This document shows positions 34,800 to 44,143 of a DNA stretch of 64,000 nucleotides, one piece after another (position 1 is the stretch's first letter; each line of letters begins with the position of its first letter). Where the stretch lies: positions 1,550,001 through 1,614,000 of the forward strand of contig NZ_CP051302.1 of the NCBI RefSeq assembly GCF_024181405.1. Direction: 5' to 3'. The DNA is from Treponema denticola (lineage in GTDB: Bacteria; Spirochaetota; Spirochaetia; Treponematales; Treponemataceae). The translations under genes and the position numbers were made by a program. Below the pieces are notes generated by a model. That model was given only the letters and a program-made list of their open reading frames with translations, was not told the DNA's origin and ran no database searches.

Positions 34800-36218
34800 A
34801 TGAAATTTTACGATATAGCCAATAAAAATATACTGGTCTCTTTTAAAGAAGCTGTACTAAGAGGTTTTAACTCTGAAACGGGGGGAGTTTTTATGCCTGC
34901 GGAGCTCGGAAAAATAAGTCCGGCAATGATTTATCGAAATCCCCCTTCTTCTTTTAGGGATATATGCTTTGAAATTCTAAAAAACTTTTGCGGCGATGAA
35001 ATTCCTGAAGACGATCTAATGTCTATAATAGCTCAATTTTATCCTCACAGGCTCCCAATAAACCCGATAGCGCCGACAACCTATGTTTTGGAGCTTTTTC
35101 ACGGGCCCACCTGTAACTATAAGGACATAGGAGCTGGCTTTTTAGCCTATCTTTTAGAATACTTTAATAAAGACGAAGACGGAGATATTAACCTCATTGT
35201 ACCGGCCTCAGGCGAAAGAGCTTGTGCCATTGCATCAGCCGTTTCCCAAGTGAAGAGAGTTAATGCCCTTCTTTTATACCCAAAGGACTCCTTAACGGAA
35301 ATACAGGAAAACTTTCTTTCTTCAATGCCTAAAAATGTATATCCTATTTGTGTGGAAGGAACCTTTGAAGATTGTGAAAATCTTGTGGATAAGGCCATAA
35401 AAGATGAAGATTTATTGAAAAAACTAAAACTTGTTTCAGGAGGAGCCTTAAACATAGCGCCCCTTTTACCTCAAGTTGCTTTTTTTGTCTATGCAGCCTT
35501 AACCGTCTTATACCGCAGCGATTACGATAACAAAATTGAAAATCCTTCAATCATAACTTCAATACCGTCAGGAAGTTTTTCGGCCCTTACGGCAGCCCTG
35601 ATTGCAAAAAAAATGGGAACCCCGATCAAGGGTCTTATCTCGGCCGAAAATGAAAATCATGCTCTTTCGGATTGGCTCACAGTTGGAGATTTAAAAAAAA
35701 GAACGGCAATAAAAACCAATACGCCGGCTCTGGATATTCCTAATACAATCAACTTTAAACGAATGCTTCAAATTTACGATGTTGAAGAGCTTAGAAGACT
35801 TATAATTCCTTATTGGCTTGACGGTATGGGAACAATATCTTCAGTAAGAACATGTAATGAAAGAACAGGCTATATAATAGATCCTTACGGTGCTATGGCT
35901 TGGACAGCCTGGCAGGATGTCTATAATGGAGCACTGAATTCATTAAAGAGAAAAATATCAGAAAATGATAAAGACACGGGCATACCTTTAAAATATGCAA
36001 ATATTGAAACATGGGCATCTTCAATTCACAAAAATAGTATGGTGGGAATAGTTCTACAAACCTCTCATCCTGCAAAGTTCCCCGAAATTATGAAACCGGC
36101 CATCGGAAGGCCGCCGTCTTTACCGGATAGGCTTGAAAGTTTACAATATCGGCTTTTAAAAGCGGTTAATATCCCGCCAGATTACTCAATGTTTAAAGAA
36201 TGGGCTTTGTCCCACTAA
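34800..36218 (+). CDS. thrC: Threonine synthase
   Basis: 472 residues, the long-form threonine synthase. It starts MKFYDIANKNILVSFKEAVL, and the PLP-lysine segment reads HGPTCNYKDIGAGFLAYLLE near residues 100-119 (PTLAFKD in many homologues), followed by VPASGERACAIASAV and the phosphate-binding [20 protein letters not shown] near 257-276. It converts O-phospho-L-homoserine to L-threonine. Only a weak GTAGGG precedes the ATG. No hom or thrB gene is nearby; the next gene is convergent. kbl, a threonine/glycine enzyme, lies 660 bp away on the other strand. Confidence 0.92.
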   Translation: MKFYDIANKNILVSFKEAVLRGFNSETGGVFMPAELGKISPAMIYRNPPSSFRDICFEILKNFCGDEIPEDDLMSIIAQFYPHRLPINPIAPTTYVLELFHGPTCNYKDIGAGFLAYLLEYFNKDEDGDINLIVPASGERACAIASAVSQVKRVNALLLYPKDSLTEIQENFLSSMPKNVYPICVEGTFEDCENLVDKAIKDEDLLKKLKLVSGGALNIAPLLPQVAFFVYAALTVLYRSDYDNKIENPSIITSIPSGSFSALTAALIAKKMGTPIKGLISAENENHALSDWLTVGDLKKRTAIKTNTPALDIPNTINFKRMLQIYDVEELRRLIIPYWLDGMGTISSVRTCNERTGYIIDPYGAMAWTAWQDVYNGALNSLKRKISENDKDTGIPLKYANIETWASSIHKNSMVGIVLQTSHPAKFPEIMKPAIGRPPSLPDRLESLQYRLLKAVNIPPDYSMFKEWALSH

Positions 36219-36251
36219 AAAACAAAGCTTCAAACAAATCGCTGATTTTCT

Positions 36252-36758
36252 CTATTGACCCTTGTATTCTTCTAAGGAGTCGGAAATATGCTCTAGGATT
36301 ATACCGGCTTTTTTAAACATTTCGATTGTATCGGCCGAATCATGATAACGTTTTTCGGCTACGACTCTTACGATCCCGCAGTTTATGATGAGCATAGCAC
36401 AGGTTCGGCAGGGAGTCATCTTGCAGTAAAGGGTTGCTCCGTCAATGCTGATTCCCCGCTTTGCTGCCTGACAGATAGCGTTTTGTTCTGCATGGACGGT
36501 GCGGACGCAATGCTGGGTAATTGAGCCGTCTTCATGCTGGACTTTTTTAAATTGGTGGCCGACATCATCGCAGTGAGGAAGGCCGGTAGGAGCTCCTACA
36601 TAGCCGGTAACAAGAATTTGGTGATCGCGTGCAATAACACAGCCTGATCTTCCGCGGTCGCAGGTTGCCCTCTTTGCAATAGCCCGGCAAACATCCATAA
36701 AATATTCGTCCCACGAGGGGCGTCTATATTTTTCTTCGCTACTCTTTGTTTCTACCAT
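36252..36758 (-). CDS. Deoxycytidylate (dCMP) deaminase, ComEB-like
   Basis: 168 residues from the ATG at 36756-36758 (AGGAAGG upstream; a TTG two codons earlier is less likely). It has zinc deaminase motifs RTVHAEQNAI (His and catalytic Glu) and YCKMTPCRTCAMLII (the PCxxC pair), plus the dCMP-deaminase-specific N-terminal Cys/His-rich part GRSGCVIARDHQI and HCDDVGH. It makes dUMP for thymidylate synthesis. The gene is downstream of kbl, separated by two terminator-like hairpins, so it may need its own weak promoter. Confidence 0.93.
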   Translation of the reverse strand: MVETKSSEEKYRRPSWDEYFMDVCRAIAKRATCDRGRSGCVIARDHQILVTGYVGAPTGLPHCDDVGHQFKKVQHEDGSITQHCVRTVHAEQNAICQAAKRGISIDGATLYCKMTPCRTCAMLIINCGIVRVVAEKRYHDSADTIEMFKKAGIILEHISDSLEEYKGQ

Positions 36759-36790
36759 AAACAACCTTCCTTATCTACAAAATTAAAAGA

Positions 36791-36825
36791 AAGCACCGGT
36801 TTGATATTTTCAAATCGGTGCTTTT
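36791..36825 (-). terminator. Terminator between kbl and dCMP deaminase
   Basis: AAGCACCGGTTTGA and its near-perfect complement TCAAATCGGTGCTT with T-rich ends on both strands, so it could serve both directions. Confidence 0.85.
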
Positions 36826-36842
36826 TATCTTAAAAAACAGGA

Positions 36843-36886
36843 TTAAGGACATCTCTAAAAACTGAAGTTTTTAGAGGTTTCCTTAA
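36843..36886 (-). repeat. Hairpin repeat (copy 1) overlapping the kbl stop
   Basis: TTAAGG and CCTTAA arms enclose a nearly perfect inner hairpin whose core CATCTCTAAAAACTGA continues into GTTTTTAGAGG. The same core recurs at 50351-50377. The kbl stop codon (36883-36885) lies in the right arm. Probably a terminator or 3' stabiliser. Confidence 0.7.
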
Positions 36887-38070
36887 ATGATTCCCATTTC
36901 TTTTCCGACTTTTTCACAGATTTTTACAGCCCTGTCAAGCTGCTCTGTGGTGTGACCGGCAGTAACCATGCATCGGACTCGGCCTGTTCCCTTGGGAACT
37001 GTGGGGAATACGATGGGGCCTGAGAATAAGCCGTTTTCAAAAAGCTTTTTCGAGAATTCCAAGGTCTTGGCTTCATCTCCGATAATAATCGGGGTAATCG
37101 GCGTTTCGCTGTGACCGATATTGTAGCCTAGCTTTCCTAGTCCCTCCTTAAAGTGCTTGGCATTTGCCCAAAGCTTGTCCGTATATTCCGTTGATTCCAT
37201 GAGCATCTTAACGGCTTCAATAGCGGCTCCTACGGCTGCGGGAGGAAGACCTGTTGAGAACAAGAAGGGGCGGCCCCTGTTTTTAAGCCAGTCGATAGTT
37301 ACTTTTTTTCCTGCGACATAACCGCCTACAACACCGATAGCCTTTGAAAGGGTTCCCATTGCAACGTCAACTCTTCCGTGAAGCTTAAAGTGGTCTACGG
37401 TTCCGCGTCCGCTTTCTCCTAAAACACCGCTTGAGTGAGCATCGTCTACATATGTAAGACAATTATATTTTTCTGCAAGGGCAACGATTTCGGGGAGCTT
37501 GGCAATATCTCCGTCCATTGAGAAAACGCCGTCGGTTATAATCAAAACATTATTGTAGTTATTTCTTTTTTCTTTTAAAACTCTTTCAAGGTCGGCCATA
37601 TCGGAGTGCTGGAAAACTGCCTTATCGGCCTTTGAAAGGCGGGTACCGTCGATGATTGAAGCATGGTTCAGCTGATCCGAAATGATTAAGTCACCCTTAT
37701 CCGTAAGAGCCTGAATAACGCCTGCATTACAGTTAAAACCCGATTGGAAAGCTAGAACGGCTTCCTCTCTTTTAAATTCGGCTAAGAGTTTTTCCAGATC
37801 ATCATGTATCTTCATATTACCGATGATGGGGCGTACGGCTCCGGCTCCGGCTCCGTATTTTTCGATAGCTTCAATAGCTGCCTTTTTAAGCCTCGGATGA
37901 TTCGCAAAGCCTAAATAGTTGTTGGATGAAAGGTTAATAACCTTTTTTCCGTTAATAATACATTCGGCATCGCTCGGCCCTTCAAGAGTAACAAGCTCTT
38001 TGTATAAGCCCTGCTCTTTTAATTCTTGAACTTTTTTTTGTAAAAACTCCATATCATGGATATTCGACAT
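36883..38070 (-). CDS. kbl: 2-amino-3-ketobutyrate CoA ligase (glycine C-acetyltransferase)
   Basis: 395 residues of the alpha-oxoamine synthase family (PLP). Key segments are [14 protein letters not shown] (near 45-58), [15 protein letters not shown], the substrate loop [16 protein letters not shown] and the PLP-lysine [14 protein letters not shown]. It cleaves 2-amino-3-ketobutyrate with CoA into glycine and acetyl-CoA, in the second step of threonine breakdown. Length and motifs match KBL; 8-amino-7-oxononanoate synthase is a relative, but the KBL-type N-terminus and length are a better fit. No threonine dehydrogenase gene is in the window. The promoter is at 38132-38160. Confidence 0.9.
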   Translation of the reverse strand: MSNIHDMEFLQKKVQELKEQGLYKELVTLEGPSDAECIINGKKVINLSSNNYLGFANHPRLKKAAIEAIEKYGAGAGAVRPIIGNMKIHDDLEKLLAEFKREEAVLAFQSGFNCNAGVIQALTDKGDLIISDQLNHASIIDGTRLSKADKAVFQHSDMADLERVLKEKRNNYNNVLIITDGVFSMDGDIAKLPEIVALAEKYNCLTYVDDAHSSGVLGESGRGTVDHFKLHGRVDVAMGTLSKAIGVVGGYVAGKKVTIDWLKNRGRPFLFSTGLPPAAVGAAIEAVKMLMESTEYTDKLWANAKHFKEGLGKLGYNIGHSETPITPIIIGDEAKTLEFSKKLFENGLFSGPIVFPTVPKGTGRVRCMVTAGHTTEQLDRAVKICEKVGKEMGII

Positions 38071-38131
38071 AGGTTCCCCCTAATAAAATGTTTAAAATTC
38101 TTAAAGATTAAGTGGACTTTAAGATTGAGAT

Positions 38132-38182
38132 ATTATTTATTTTTTTAGCGATATTGTCAAGAGCCGTAAATTATTGTATAAT
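38132..38182. promoter_or_regulatory. Divergent overlapping promoters for kbl (minus) and the RluA-type gene (plus)
   Basis: Minus: TTGACA (38155-38160), 17 bp and AATAAT (38132-38137). Plus: TTGTCA (38154-38159), 17 bp and TATAAT (38177-38182). The two -35 boxes occupy the same six to seven bases, so only one polymerase can bind at a time. Confidence 0.8.
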
Positions 38183-38208
38183 CCGCCGACAAAACTTGGG
38201 ATTTTAAA

Positions 38209-38919
38209 ATGCACAATGAAGTAAGAATTTTATTTGAGGACAATTTTTTTGCAGTAGTTTTAAAAAACTGCGGGAACAATTCTCAAGTCTTTTTTAAAAA
38301 GGCCTTTAGCGAAAAAAAATATGCCGAGGCAGTCAACCGATTGGATAAGCCTGTAAGCGGTTTAGTTCTCATAGCTTTTTCTCCTGCAATACACACAAAA
38401 CTAAATAATCTTTTTAAAGAAAAAAAGGTAGAAAAAGAATATTGGGCAATCTGTAAAAAAATAGAAGAATTAAACTCGGCGGCCGATTCGAAAATAAGCG
38501 GCACAGCTCCCGTTCTTTATAAAAAAGAATTTTGCGAAAACTATCTTGAATTCAATACCAAGCTGCAAAAAGCTTTTGTAACGGAATCAAGGCAAAAAGG
38601 GAAAAAAGCATCTCTCTATTGGCAGCTTTCAGGGATTGGCGATAACTATAATTTTTTACGCATATTCCCCGAAACAGGCCGCACCCATCAAATTCGTATT
38701 CAACTTTCTCATTTGGGGATGCCCATAAAGGGAGACATCAAATACGGTTTTGAGCGCACCGAAAAATCCGGCGGGATCAGGCTCCACGCCCACTCCCTAA
38801 AATTCGAACATCCTCAAACAAAAAAGCAAATAGAAATTTCCGCCCTTCCCCCCTCTCCGGACACTCTATGGTCAGCCTGCATCGAAGCCTGCTTAAAAGC
38901 AAAAGAGCTTGAAGAGTAA
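38209..38919 (+). CDS. RluA-family RNA pseudouridine synthase
   Basis: 236 residues. The catalytic loop is AVNRLDKPVSGLVL (near 40-53), with Asp of RLDxPxSG as nucleophile. The conserved C-terminal segment is PETGRTHQIRIQLSHLGMPI (near 149-168), and GDIKYG follows. There is no S4 domain at the N-terminus, as in the RluA/TruC-like short subclass. Which uridine is modified cannot be told. Only a weak TTGGGA precedes the ATG. Convergent with nifJ, with a large hairpin element between them. Confidence 0.92.
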   Translation: MHNEVRILFEDNFFAVVLKNCGNNSQVFFKKAFSEKKYAEAVNRLDKPVSGLVLIAFSPAIHTKLNNLFKEKKVEKEYWAICKKIEELNSAADSKISGTAPVLYKKEFCENYLEFNTKLQKAFVTESRQKGKKASLYWQLSGIGDNYNFLRIFPETGRTHQIRIQLSHLGMPIKGDIKYGFERTEKSGGIRLHAHSLKFEHPQTKKQIEISALPPSPDTLWSACIEACLKAKELEE

Positions 38920-38957
38920 ATTAGAGTAACAATCACACCGAAAACAACTGTAGACCA

Positions 38958-39080
38958 ATTTTTAAATAGGTGAGGCGAGTACTAGGAGCCGATAAAAATT
39001 AACCGGAGGCGTGCTTTTTGCACGTCGAGGATTAATTTTTATTCGAGCGACAACGTAATCGCCCACATATTTAAAAATTA
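38958..39080. repeat. 123-bp nested palindromic element between convergent genes
   Basis: Outer arms AATTTTTAAATA (38958-38969) and TATTTAAAAATT (39069-39080); a second pair CGATAAAAATTAA and TTAATTTTTATTCG; and a centre CGTGC, TTTTT, GCACG. The GTGAGGCGAGTAC stretch also pairs imperfectly with GTAATCGCCCAC. The whole piece can fold into one long stem, and no reading frame fits. It is likely a terminator region or a small repeat element. Confidence 0.75.
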
Positions 39081-39081
39081 A

Positions 39082-42000
39082 TTACTCAGCCAAACGCTTA
39101 TACCGATTATACCTCTCCTTAGCATCTTCCTCGGCATGCTTAAATAAGACTTCCGCAACATCGGGGAAGGTCTTTTTAAGCGAGGTGTAGCGGACTTCGG
39201 AGTTGATAAAATCTTGGAATGAAGCGCTCGGCTCCTTGCTGTCAAGCTGGAAGGGATTTTTGCCTTCGGCTTTTAAGCGGGGATCAAAGCGGTATAGGTG
39301 CCAATAGCCTGCTTCAACAGCCTTTTTCTCCTGCTCGACACTTCTGCTCATTCCTGAGCGGAGTCCGTGGTTGATACAGGGAGCATAACAGATAACGATT
39401 GAAGGTCCGTCATAGCTTTCGGCTTCTTTTACAGCCTTTACAAATTGGCTCATATTGGAGCCTATGGCAACCTGAGCTACATAGACATAGCCGTAGGTCA
39501 TAAGCATTGCACCCAAATCCTTTTTACGGATTCGCTTTCCGCCTGCCGCAAATTTAGCAACAGCTGCCGTAGGCGTCGACTTTGAGGACTGACCTCCGGT
39601 ATTGGAGTAAACTTCCGTATCGAATACGAGGATATTAAAGTCTTCGCCCGATGCCATGGTGTGGTCAAGACCGCCGTAACCGATGTCGTAAGCCCATCCG
39701 TCTCCTCCGAAGGACCAGACACTCTTTTTGACGATAAAGTCCTTCAGCTTGTAGATATATTCCAAGAGCCTGTCGGCTTCAATATTTCCCGTATCATATT
39801 TGAAGGTATGGCTTTCGGGAACCGGAAGATAATCGGCGGTCTCGGTATTCTTTACAGCCGTATTTCTAGGCGGCTGATGAGCATCAAAGAGAGCCTTAAT
39901 CTTATCGCAGGTTAAGGTATTGGCTTCAACATCTTTTTTGTTTTCAATCCATTCTTTAAAAAGAGGAGTAAAATCGGTTCCGATATTGAGCTCAATAAAT
40001 TTCTTCATATAGTCTTCGGCCTGTTCTCTCAACTTACGGGTGCCTAGGGCCATTCCGTAGCCGTAGTTTGCATTGTCCTCAAAAAGGGAGCTTGCCCAAG
40101 TCGGGCCCTTTCCTTTTTCGTTATAGGTAAAGCCGGCAGTGGGATAAGAGCCGCCCCATATTGAAGAACAACCGGAAGCGTTTGCTATCATCATGCGGTC
40201 TCCGAAAAGACGGGTAACAAGGGTTGCATAGGCAGTTTCACCGCAGCCTGCACAAGCTCCGTGGAATTCCAAGAGAGGCTGTTTAAACTGGCTTCCTTTA
40301 ACGGAGAACTGATCCATAAGACCGTGCTTTGTAGAAACATTGTCAACTGCATAATCCCAGTTTTTGCTTTGAGCTTCTTCTTCGGCCAAGGGCTTCATAA
40401 CGAGGGCCTTATTCTTTGCAGGACAAATATTTGCACAGTTTGAACAGCCCGTACAATCCATAACCGAAACCTGCATCCTGTACTCAAGCCCTTCAAGGCC
40501 TTTTCCGTTGGCCTTTATAGTTTCAAAGCCTTCAGGTTTAGCGGCCCTTTCTTTTTCATCAAGAAGGAAGGGGCGGATTGTAGCATGAGGACATACAAAA
40601 GAACACTGATTACACTGAATACAATTTTCCTTTATCCAATGCGGAACTTCAACTGCAACACCCCGCTTTTCGTATCGGCTGGTACAGTTAGGCATTCGGC
40701 CGTCTTCAACACCTTTAAAGGTGCTCACCTTTAGAGCATCGCCTTCCTGCCTGTTGATAGGAATAAGTACATTGCGTACATAGGGCGGAAGATGAGAATT
40801 GCAAATCTGTGAATCCTCCGCATTTGCCCAAGCGGCAGGAACGGCAACCTTGTGAAGAGAACTTACGCCCTTTTCAACTGCGGCATAGTTCATATTTACT
40901 ATGTCTTCACCTTTTTTACCGTAATCTCTGACTATGGATTTTTTTAAACTTTCAACAGCTTCTTCAATGGGAATAATTTCTGCAAGTTTAAAGAAGGCAG
41001 ACTGCATAATCATATTGATTCTTCCGCCGAGACCAATTTCCTGAGCAATACCCGTAGCATTTATTGTATAAAATTTTATCTCATTTTTTGCAATAAAACG
41101 CTTCATTTCTCCCGGAAGGTTGGCTTCCAATTCTTCATCAGACCAGAGGCAGTTAAGCAGGAATGTTCCGCCTTTTTTTAAGCCCTTCAATAAATCATAT
41201 TGATGAACATAGGACTGCTTTGAACAGGAAATAAAGTCGGCATCGCTTATAAGGTATGTGGATTTTATCGGCTGCTTTCCGAAGCGGAGGTGAGAAATGG
41301 TTACGCCTCCCGATTTTTTACTGTCATAAGCAAAATAGGCTTGGGCATACATACCCGTACTGTCGCCGATAATCTTGATAGCACTCTTATTTGCTCCGAC
41401 GGTTCCGTCAGAGCCGAAACCCCAGAATTTACATCTGATTGTTCCCGCGGGTTCGGTCTTAATTTCTTCCAAAACGGGGAGACTCAAATTTGTTATATCG
41501 TCTTCGATTCCTACGGTAAAATTGTTTTTGGGAGCATCGGCTTTAAGGTTGTCAAATACCGATTTTACCATTGAGGGAGTCGTATCCTTTGAAGCAAGCC
41601 CGTATCTTCCGCCCACTATCAGAGGTTTATTGGGCACATCAATGTATGCACCCAGTATATCCAAATGGAGGGGTTCGTAAAGAGCGCCCTTCTCTTTTGT
41701 CCGGTCAAGAACAGCAATCTTTTTAACCGTCTTGGGCATTACATCAAAAAGGTATTTGGGCGAGAATGGACGGTAAAGCCTTACCTTTATAAGACCCACC
41801 TTTTCTCCCTTGGAAACAAGATAGTCAACGGTTTCTTCGGCCGTCTCGGTTATAGAACCCATGGCTATAATTACGCGTTCGGCATCGGGAGCTCCATGAT
41901 AGTCGAATGGCCTATAAGTTCTTCCTGTCAAGGCCGAAATCTGCTTCATATAATCGGCAACTATTTCTACAACATCGGTATAGAATTTATTGGAGGCTTC

Positions 42001-42687
42001 TGCCGCCTGAAAATAAACATCCGGGTTTTGGGCTGTTCCTTTGGTAAAGGGATGCTCCGGATTCATTGCCGTGGTGCGCCAATCGTTTAAGGCCTTCCAA
42101 TCAAGCATCTTTGCAAAGTCGTCATAGTCGATGAGCTCGACATTTTGAAGTTCATGGCTGGTTCTAAAGCCGTCAAAGAAGTGAAGGAAGGGGACTCGGC
42201 CCTTTATCGCTGCAAGGTGGGCAATACCGCCTAGGTCGATAATTTCCTGTACCGAACCTGAGGCGAGCATACCGAAACCCGTTTGGCGGCAAGCCATAAC
42301 GTCCTGATGATCGCCGAAAATAGAAAGGGCATGAGCCGAAAGAGCTCTCGCCGACACATGTAAAACACCCGGTAAAAGCTCACCGGACATCTTGTACATG
42401 TTGGGTATCATAAGTAAAAGCCCCTGACTGGCCGTAAAGCTTGAAGCTAAGGCTCCGGCAGAAAGGGCTCCGTGCATTGAACCTGCAGCTCCCGCCTCGG
42501 ATTCCAGTTCCGAAACAAGGACGGTTTGACCGAAAATGTTTTTTCTTCCGTTGGCTGCCCATGAGTCAACCAGCTCGGCCATATCTGAAGATGGCGTAAT
42601 CGGATAAATGGCGGCTACATCGGTAAAGGCATAGGCCACATAAGAAGCCGCATTATTACCTGTCATTGTTTGAGTTTTCTTTTGCAT
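39082..42687 (-). CDS. nifJ: Pyruvate:ferredoxin (flavodoxin) oxidoreductase, single-chain
   Basis: 1201 residues, the normal length of the homodimeric enzyme. N-terminal domain I has YPITPSSDMAELVDSWA. Domain V has two ferredoxin-type clusters, CIQCNQCSFVCPH and CTGCSNCANICP. Next comes the third cluster and TPP region, with HGACAGCGETAYATL, a GDGWAYDIGYGGLDH TPP-binding motif, and a late Cys in CYAPCINHGL. It oxidises pyruvate (and often 2-oxobutyrate) with CoA to acyl-CoA, CO2 and reduced ferredoxin. It lies 68 bp after methionine gamma-lyase on the same strand, with a hairpin between them. All expected ligands are present. Confidence 0.97.
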   Translation of the reverse strand: MQKKTQTMTGNNAASYVAYAFTDVAAIYPITPSSDMAELVDSWAANGRKNIFGQTVLVSELESEAGAAGSMHGALSAGALASSFTASQGLLLMIPNMYKMSGELLPGVLHVSARALSAHALSIFGDHQDVMACRQTGFGMLASGSVQEIIDLGGIAHLAAIKGRVPFLHFFDGFRTSHELQNVELIDYDDFAKMLDWKALNDWRTTAMNPEHPFTKGTAQNPDVYFQAAEASNKFYTDVVEIVADYMKQISALTGRTYRPFDYHGAPDAERVIIAMGSITETAEETVDYLVSKGEKVGLIKVRLYRPFSPKYLFDVMPKTVKKIAVLDRTKEKGALYEPLHLDILGAYIDVPNKPLIVGGRYGLASKDTTPSMVKSVFDNLKADAPKNNFTVGIEDDITNLSLPVLEEIKTEPAGTIRCKFWGFGSDGTVGANKSAIKIIGDSTGMYAQAYFAYDSKKSGGVTISHLRFGKQPIKSTYLISDADFISCSKQSYVHQYDLLKGLKKGGTFLLNCLWSDEELEANLPGEMKRFIAKNEIKFYTINATGIAQEIGLGGRINMIMQSAFFKLAEIIPIEEAVESLKKSIVRDYGKKGEDIVNMNYAAVEKGVSSLHKVAVPAAWANAEDSQICNSHLPPYVRNVLIPINRQEGDALKVSTFKGVEDGRMPNCTSRYEKRGVAVEVPHWIKENCIQCNQCSFVCPHATIRPFLLDEKERAAKPEGFETIKANGKGLEGLEYRMQVSVMDCTGCSNCANICPAKNKALVMKPLAEEEAQSKNWDYAVDNVSTKHGLMDQFSVKGSQFKQPLLEFHGACAGCGETAYATLVTRLFGDRMMIANASGCSSIWGGSYPTAGFTYNEKGKGPTWASSLFEDNANYGYGMALGTRKLREQAEDYMKKFIELNIGTDFTPLFKEWIENKKDVEANTLTCDKIKALFDAHQPPRNTAVKNTETADYLPVPESHTFKYDTGNIEADRLLEYIYKLKDFIVKKSVWSFGGDGWAYDIGYGGLDHTMASGEDFNILVFDTEVYSNTGGQSSKSTPTAAVAKFAAGGKRIRKKDLGAMLMTYGYVYVAQVAIGSNMSQFVKAVKEAESYDGPSIVICYAPCINHGLRSGMSRSVEQEKKAVEAGYWHLYRFDPRLKAEGKNPFQLDSKEPSASFQDFINSEVRYTSLKKTFPDVAEVLFKHAEEDAKERYNRYKRLAE

Positions 42688-42716
42688 ACTCTTTTTCTCC
42701 GTAATCTTTAAAGAAT

Positions 42717-42748
42717 GAACACCTCCAAAAAAGCTTTTAGAGGTGTTC
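42717..42748 (-). terminator. Hairpin between methionine gamma-lyase and nifJ
   Basis: GAACACCTC (42717-42725) pairs with GAGGTGTTC (42740-42748), and inner AAAA/TTTT pairs extend the stem. There is no long T run on the minus strand, so it may be an attenuator or RNA-processing site, not a full terminator. Confidence 0.55.
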
Positions 42749-42755
42749 TTAAGAT

Positions 42756-43961
42756 TTATTTAACAAGTTTATCCAAGGCTTGTTTTAAATCGGCAATAAT
42801 GTCTTCCGCATCTTCAAGACCGACAGAAAGACGTACCAAACCTTCGGCAATATCCGAAGCGGCTCTTTCTTCAGGAGTATACGGAGAGTGGGTCATACTT
42901 GCAGGATGCTGAATAAGGGTTTCGGCATCGCCTAAGCTTACTGCAATGGTTGCAAATTTAACCGAGTTTATAAGGGTTTTACCGGCTTCCAATCCGCCCT
43001 TAACGGTAAAGGCAATCATAGCTCCGCAAAGTTTCATCTGTTTTTTTGCAAGCTCATATTGCGGGAAAGATTTAAGACCGGGGAAGGCGATGGACTCAAC
43101 AGCCGGATGTTTCTCCAAGAACTCTGCAACTTTTTGAGCATTGGCGCAGTGCTTTTCCATTCGGATATCGAGGGTCTTCATGCCTCGGCCTATTAAGTAG
43201 GATTCAAAGGGGCCCAATGTAGAACCTGTCATATCCTTAACACCTACAAAGCGTACCTGATCGATGAATTCTTTTTTTCCGACAACAAAACCTGCAATAA
43301 CGTCTCCGTGTCCGTTTAAGTACTTTGTTGCAGAATGGAGAACAACGTCTGCTCCTAAATCAAGTGGTCTTTGGAGATAGGGAGTCATATAGGTATTATC
43401 TACTATAACCTTACATTCGGGATTATGAGCATGGGCAACTTTACTTATTGCTGCAATGTCGCAAAGATACATATTCGGGTTGGCCGGTGTTTCCAAATAA
43501 ACGATTTTCGTATTCGGTTTTAAAGCTTTTTTTACATTTTCAGGATCTCGGGTATCAACGAAGGTTACATCAATCCCAAAACGGGTAAGACCATGATTTA
43601 AAAAGGCAAAGGTACAGCCGTAAAGAGTCTTTCCGGCAACAATATGGTCCCCGGCATTTACGATTGACCAAATACAAGAGGTAACTGCACCGATACCGGA
43701 GCTTGCGGACATACAGGCTTCTCCGTTTTCAAGACAGGCAAGTTTTTCTTCAACAACCGTAGTCGTAGGGTTGCCCAAGCGGGTGTAGATATAACCATCT
43801 TCCTCTAAAGCAAACCTGTGACCGCCTTGTTCTGCCGAATCAAACGCAAATGTTGAAGTTTGATAAATAGGTGTTGCTAAAGCACCGTATTGATTCTTAA
43901 TGCTTCCTGCGTGAATCTGTTTTGAAGCAAATCCCAATTTTTCCAATTCTTTTCTATTCAT
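42756..43961 (-). CDS. mgl: Methionine gamma-lyase
   Basis: 401 residues from the ATG at 43959-43961; the frame opens at a TTG four codons upstream, which is the GGAGG ribosome-binding site. Cys/Met metabolism PLP enzyme: ATPIYQTSTFAFDSAEQGG, YTRLGNPTTTVVEEKLACLE, the PLP-lysine in HSATKYLNGHGDVIAG (near 205-220) and QHPASMTHSPYTPEERAA near 350-367. The active-site Cys expected for true methionine gamma-lyases is in AGKTLYGCTFAFLNH (near 107-121). It releases methanethiol, ammonia and 2-oxobutyrate from methionine (and H2S and pyruvate from related substrates), a known source of volatile sulfur in oral treponemes. Confidence 0.95.
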   Translation of the reverse strand: MNRKELEKLGFASKQIHAGSIKNQYGALATPIYQTSTFAFDSAEQGGHRFALEEDGYIYTRLGNPTTTVVEEKLACLENGEACMSASSGIGAVTSCIWSIVNAGDHIVAGKTLYGCTFAFLNHGLTRFGIDVTFVDTRDPENVKKALKPNTKIVYLETPANPNMYLCDIAAISKVAHAHNPECKVIVDNTYMTPYLQRPLDLGADVVLHSATKYLNGHGDVIAGFVVGKKEFIDQVRFVGVKDMTGSTLGPFESYLIGRGMKTLDIRMEKHCANAQKVAEFLEKHPAVESIAFPGLKSFPQYELAKKQMKLCGAMIAFTVKGGLEAGKTLINSVKFATIAVSLGDAETLIQHPASMTHSPYTPEERAASDIAEGLVRLSVGLEDAEDIIADLKQALDKLVK

Positions 43962-43995
43962 ATTTTCCTCCAAATAAAAGATACATATAGCATTT

Positions 43996-44024
43996 AGTAT
44001 AAGGTATTTATTTTATTCACGCAA
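43996..44024 (-). promoter_or_regulatory. Promoter of methionine gamma-lyase
   Basis: Minus strand: TTGCGT (44019-44024), a 17-bp spacer and TATACT (43996-44001). Confidence 0.65.
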
Positions 44025-44073
44025 GTGTAAAATTCAAAAAAGTATAAATAAAATTTAACTATAACACTCATAC

Positions 44074-44102
44074 TTGACTTCATTATTGTATTATTGTATC
44101 AT
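44074..44102 (+). promoter_or_regulatory. Promoter of the DMT transporter gene
   Basis: TTGACT (44074-44079), a 17-bp spacer and TATCAT (44097-44102). The leader contains a small AGAC-GAAA-GTCT hairpin (44109-44120). Confidence 0.75.
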
Positions 44103-44143
44103 GCCTCAAGACGAAAGTCTAGATTTAAATTCAGAGTCATGCT

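Noticed and set aside
42380..42562. Antisense or out-of-frame ORFs inside nifJ (60-140 codons)
   Set aside because: nifJ is a complete conserved gene; these frames have no starts with sites and no recognisable protein.
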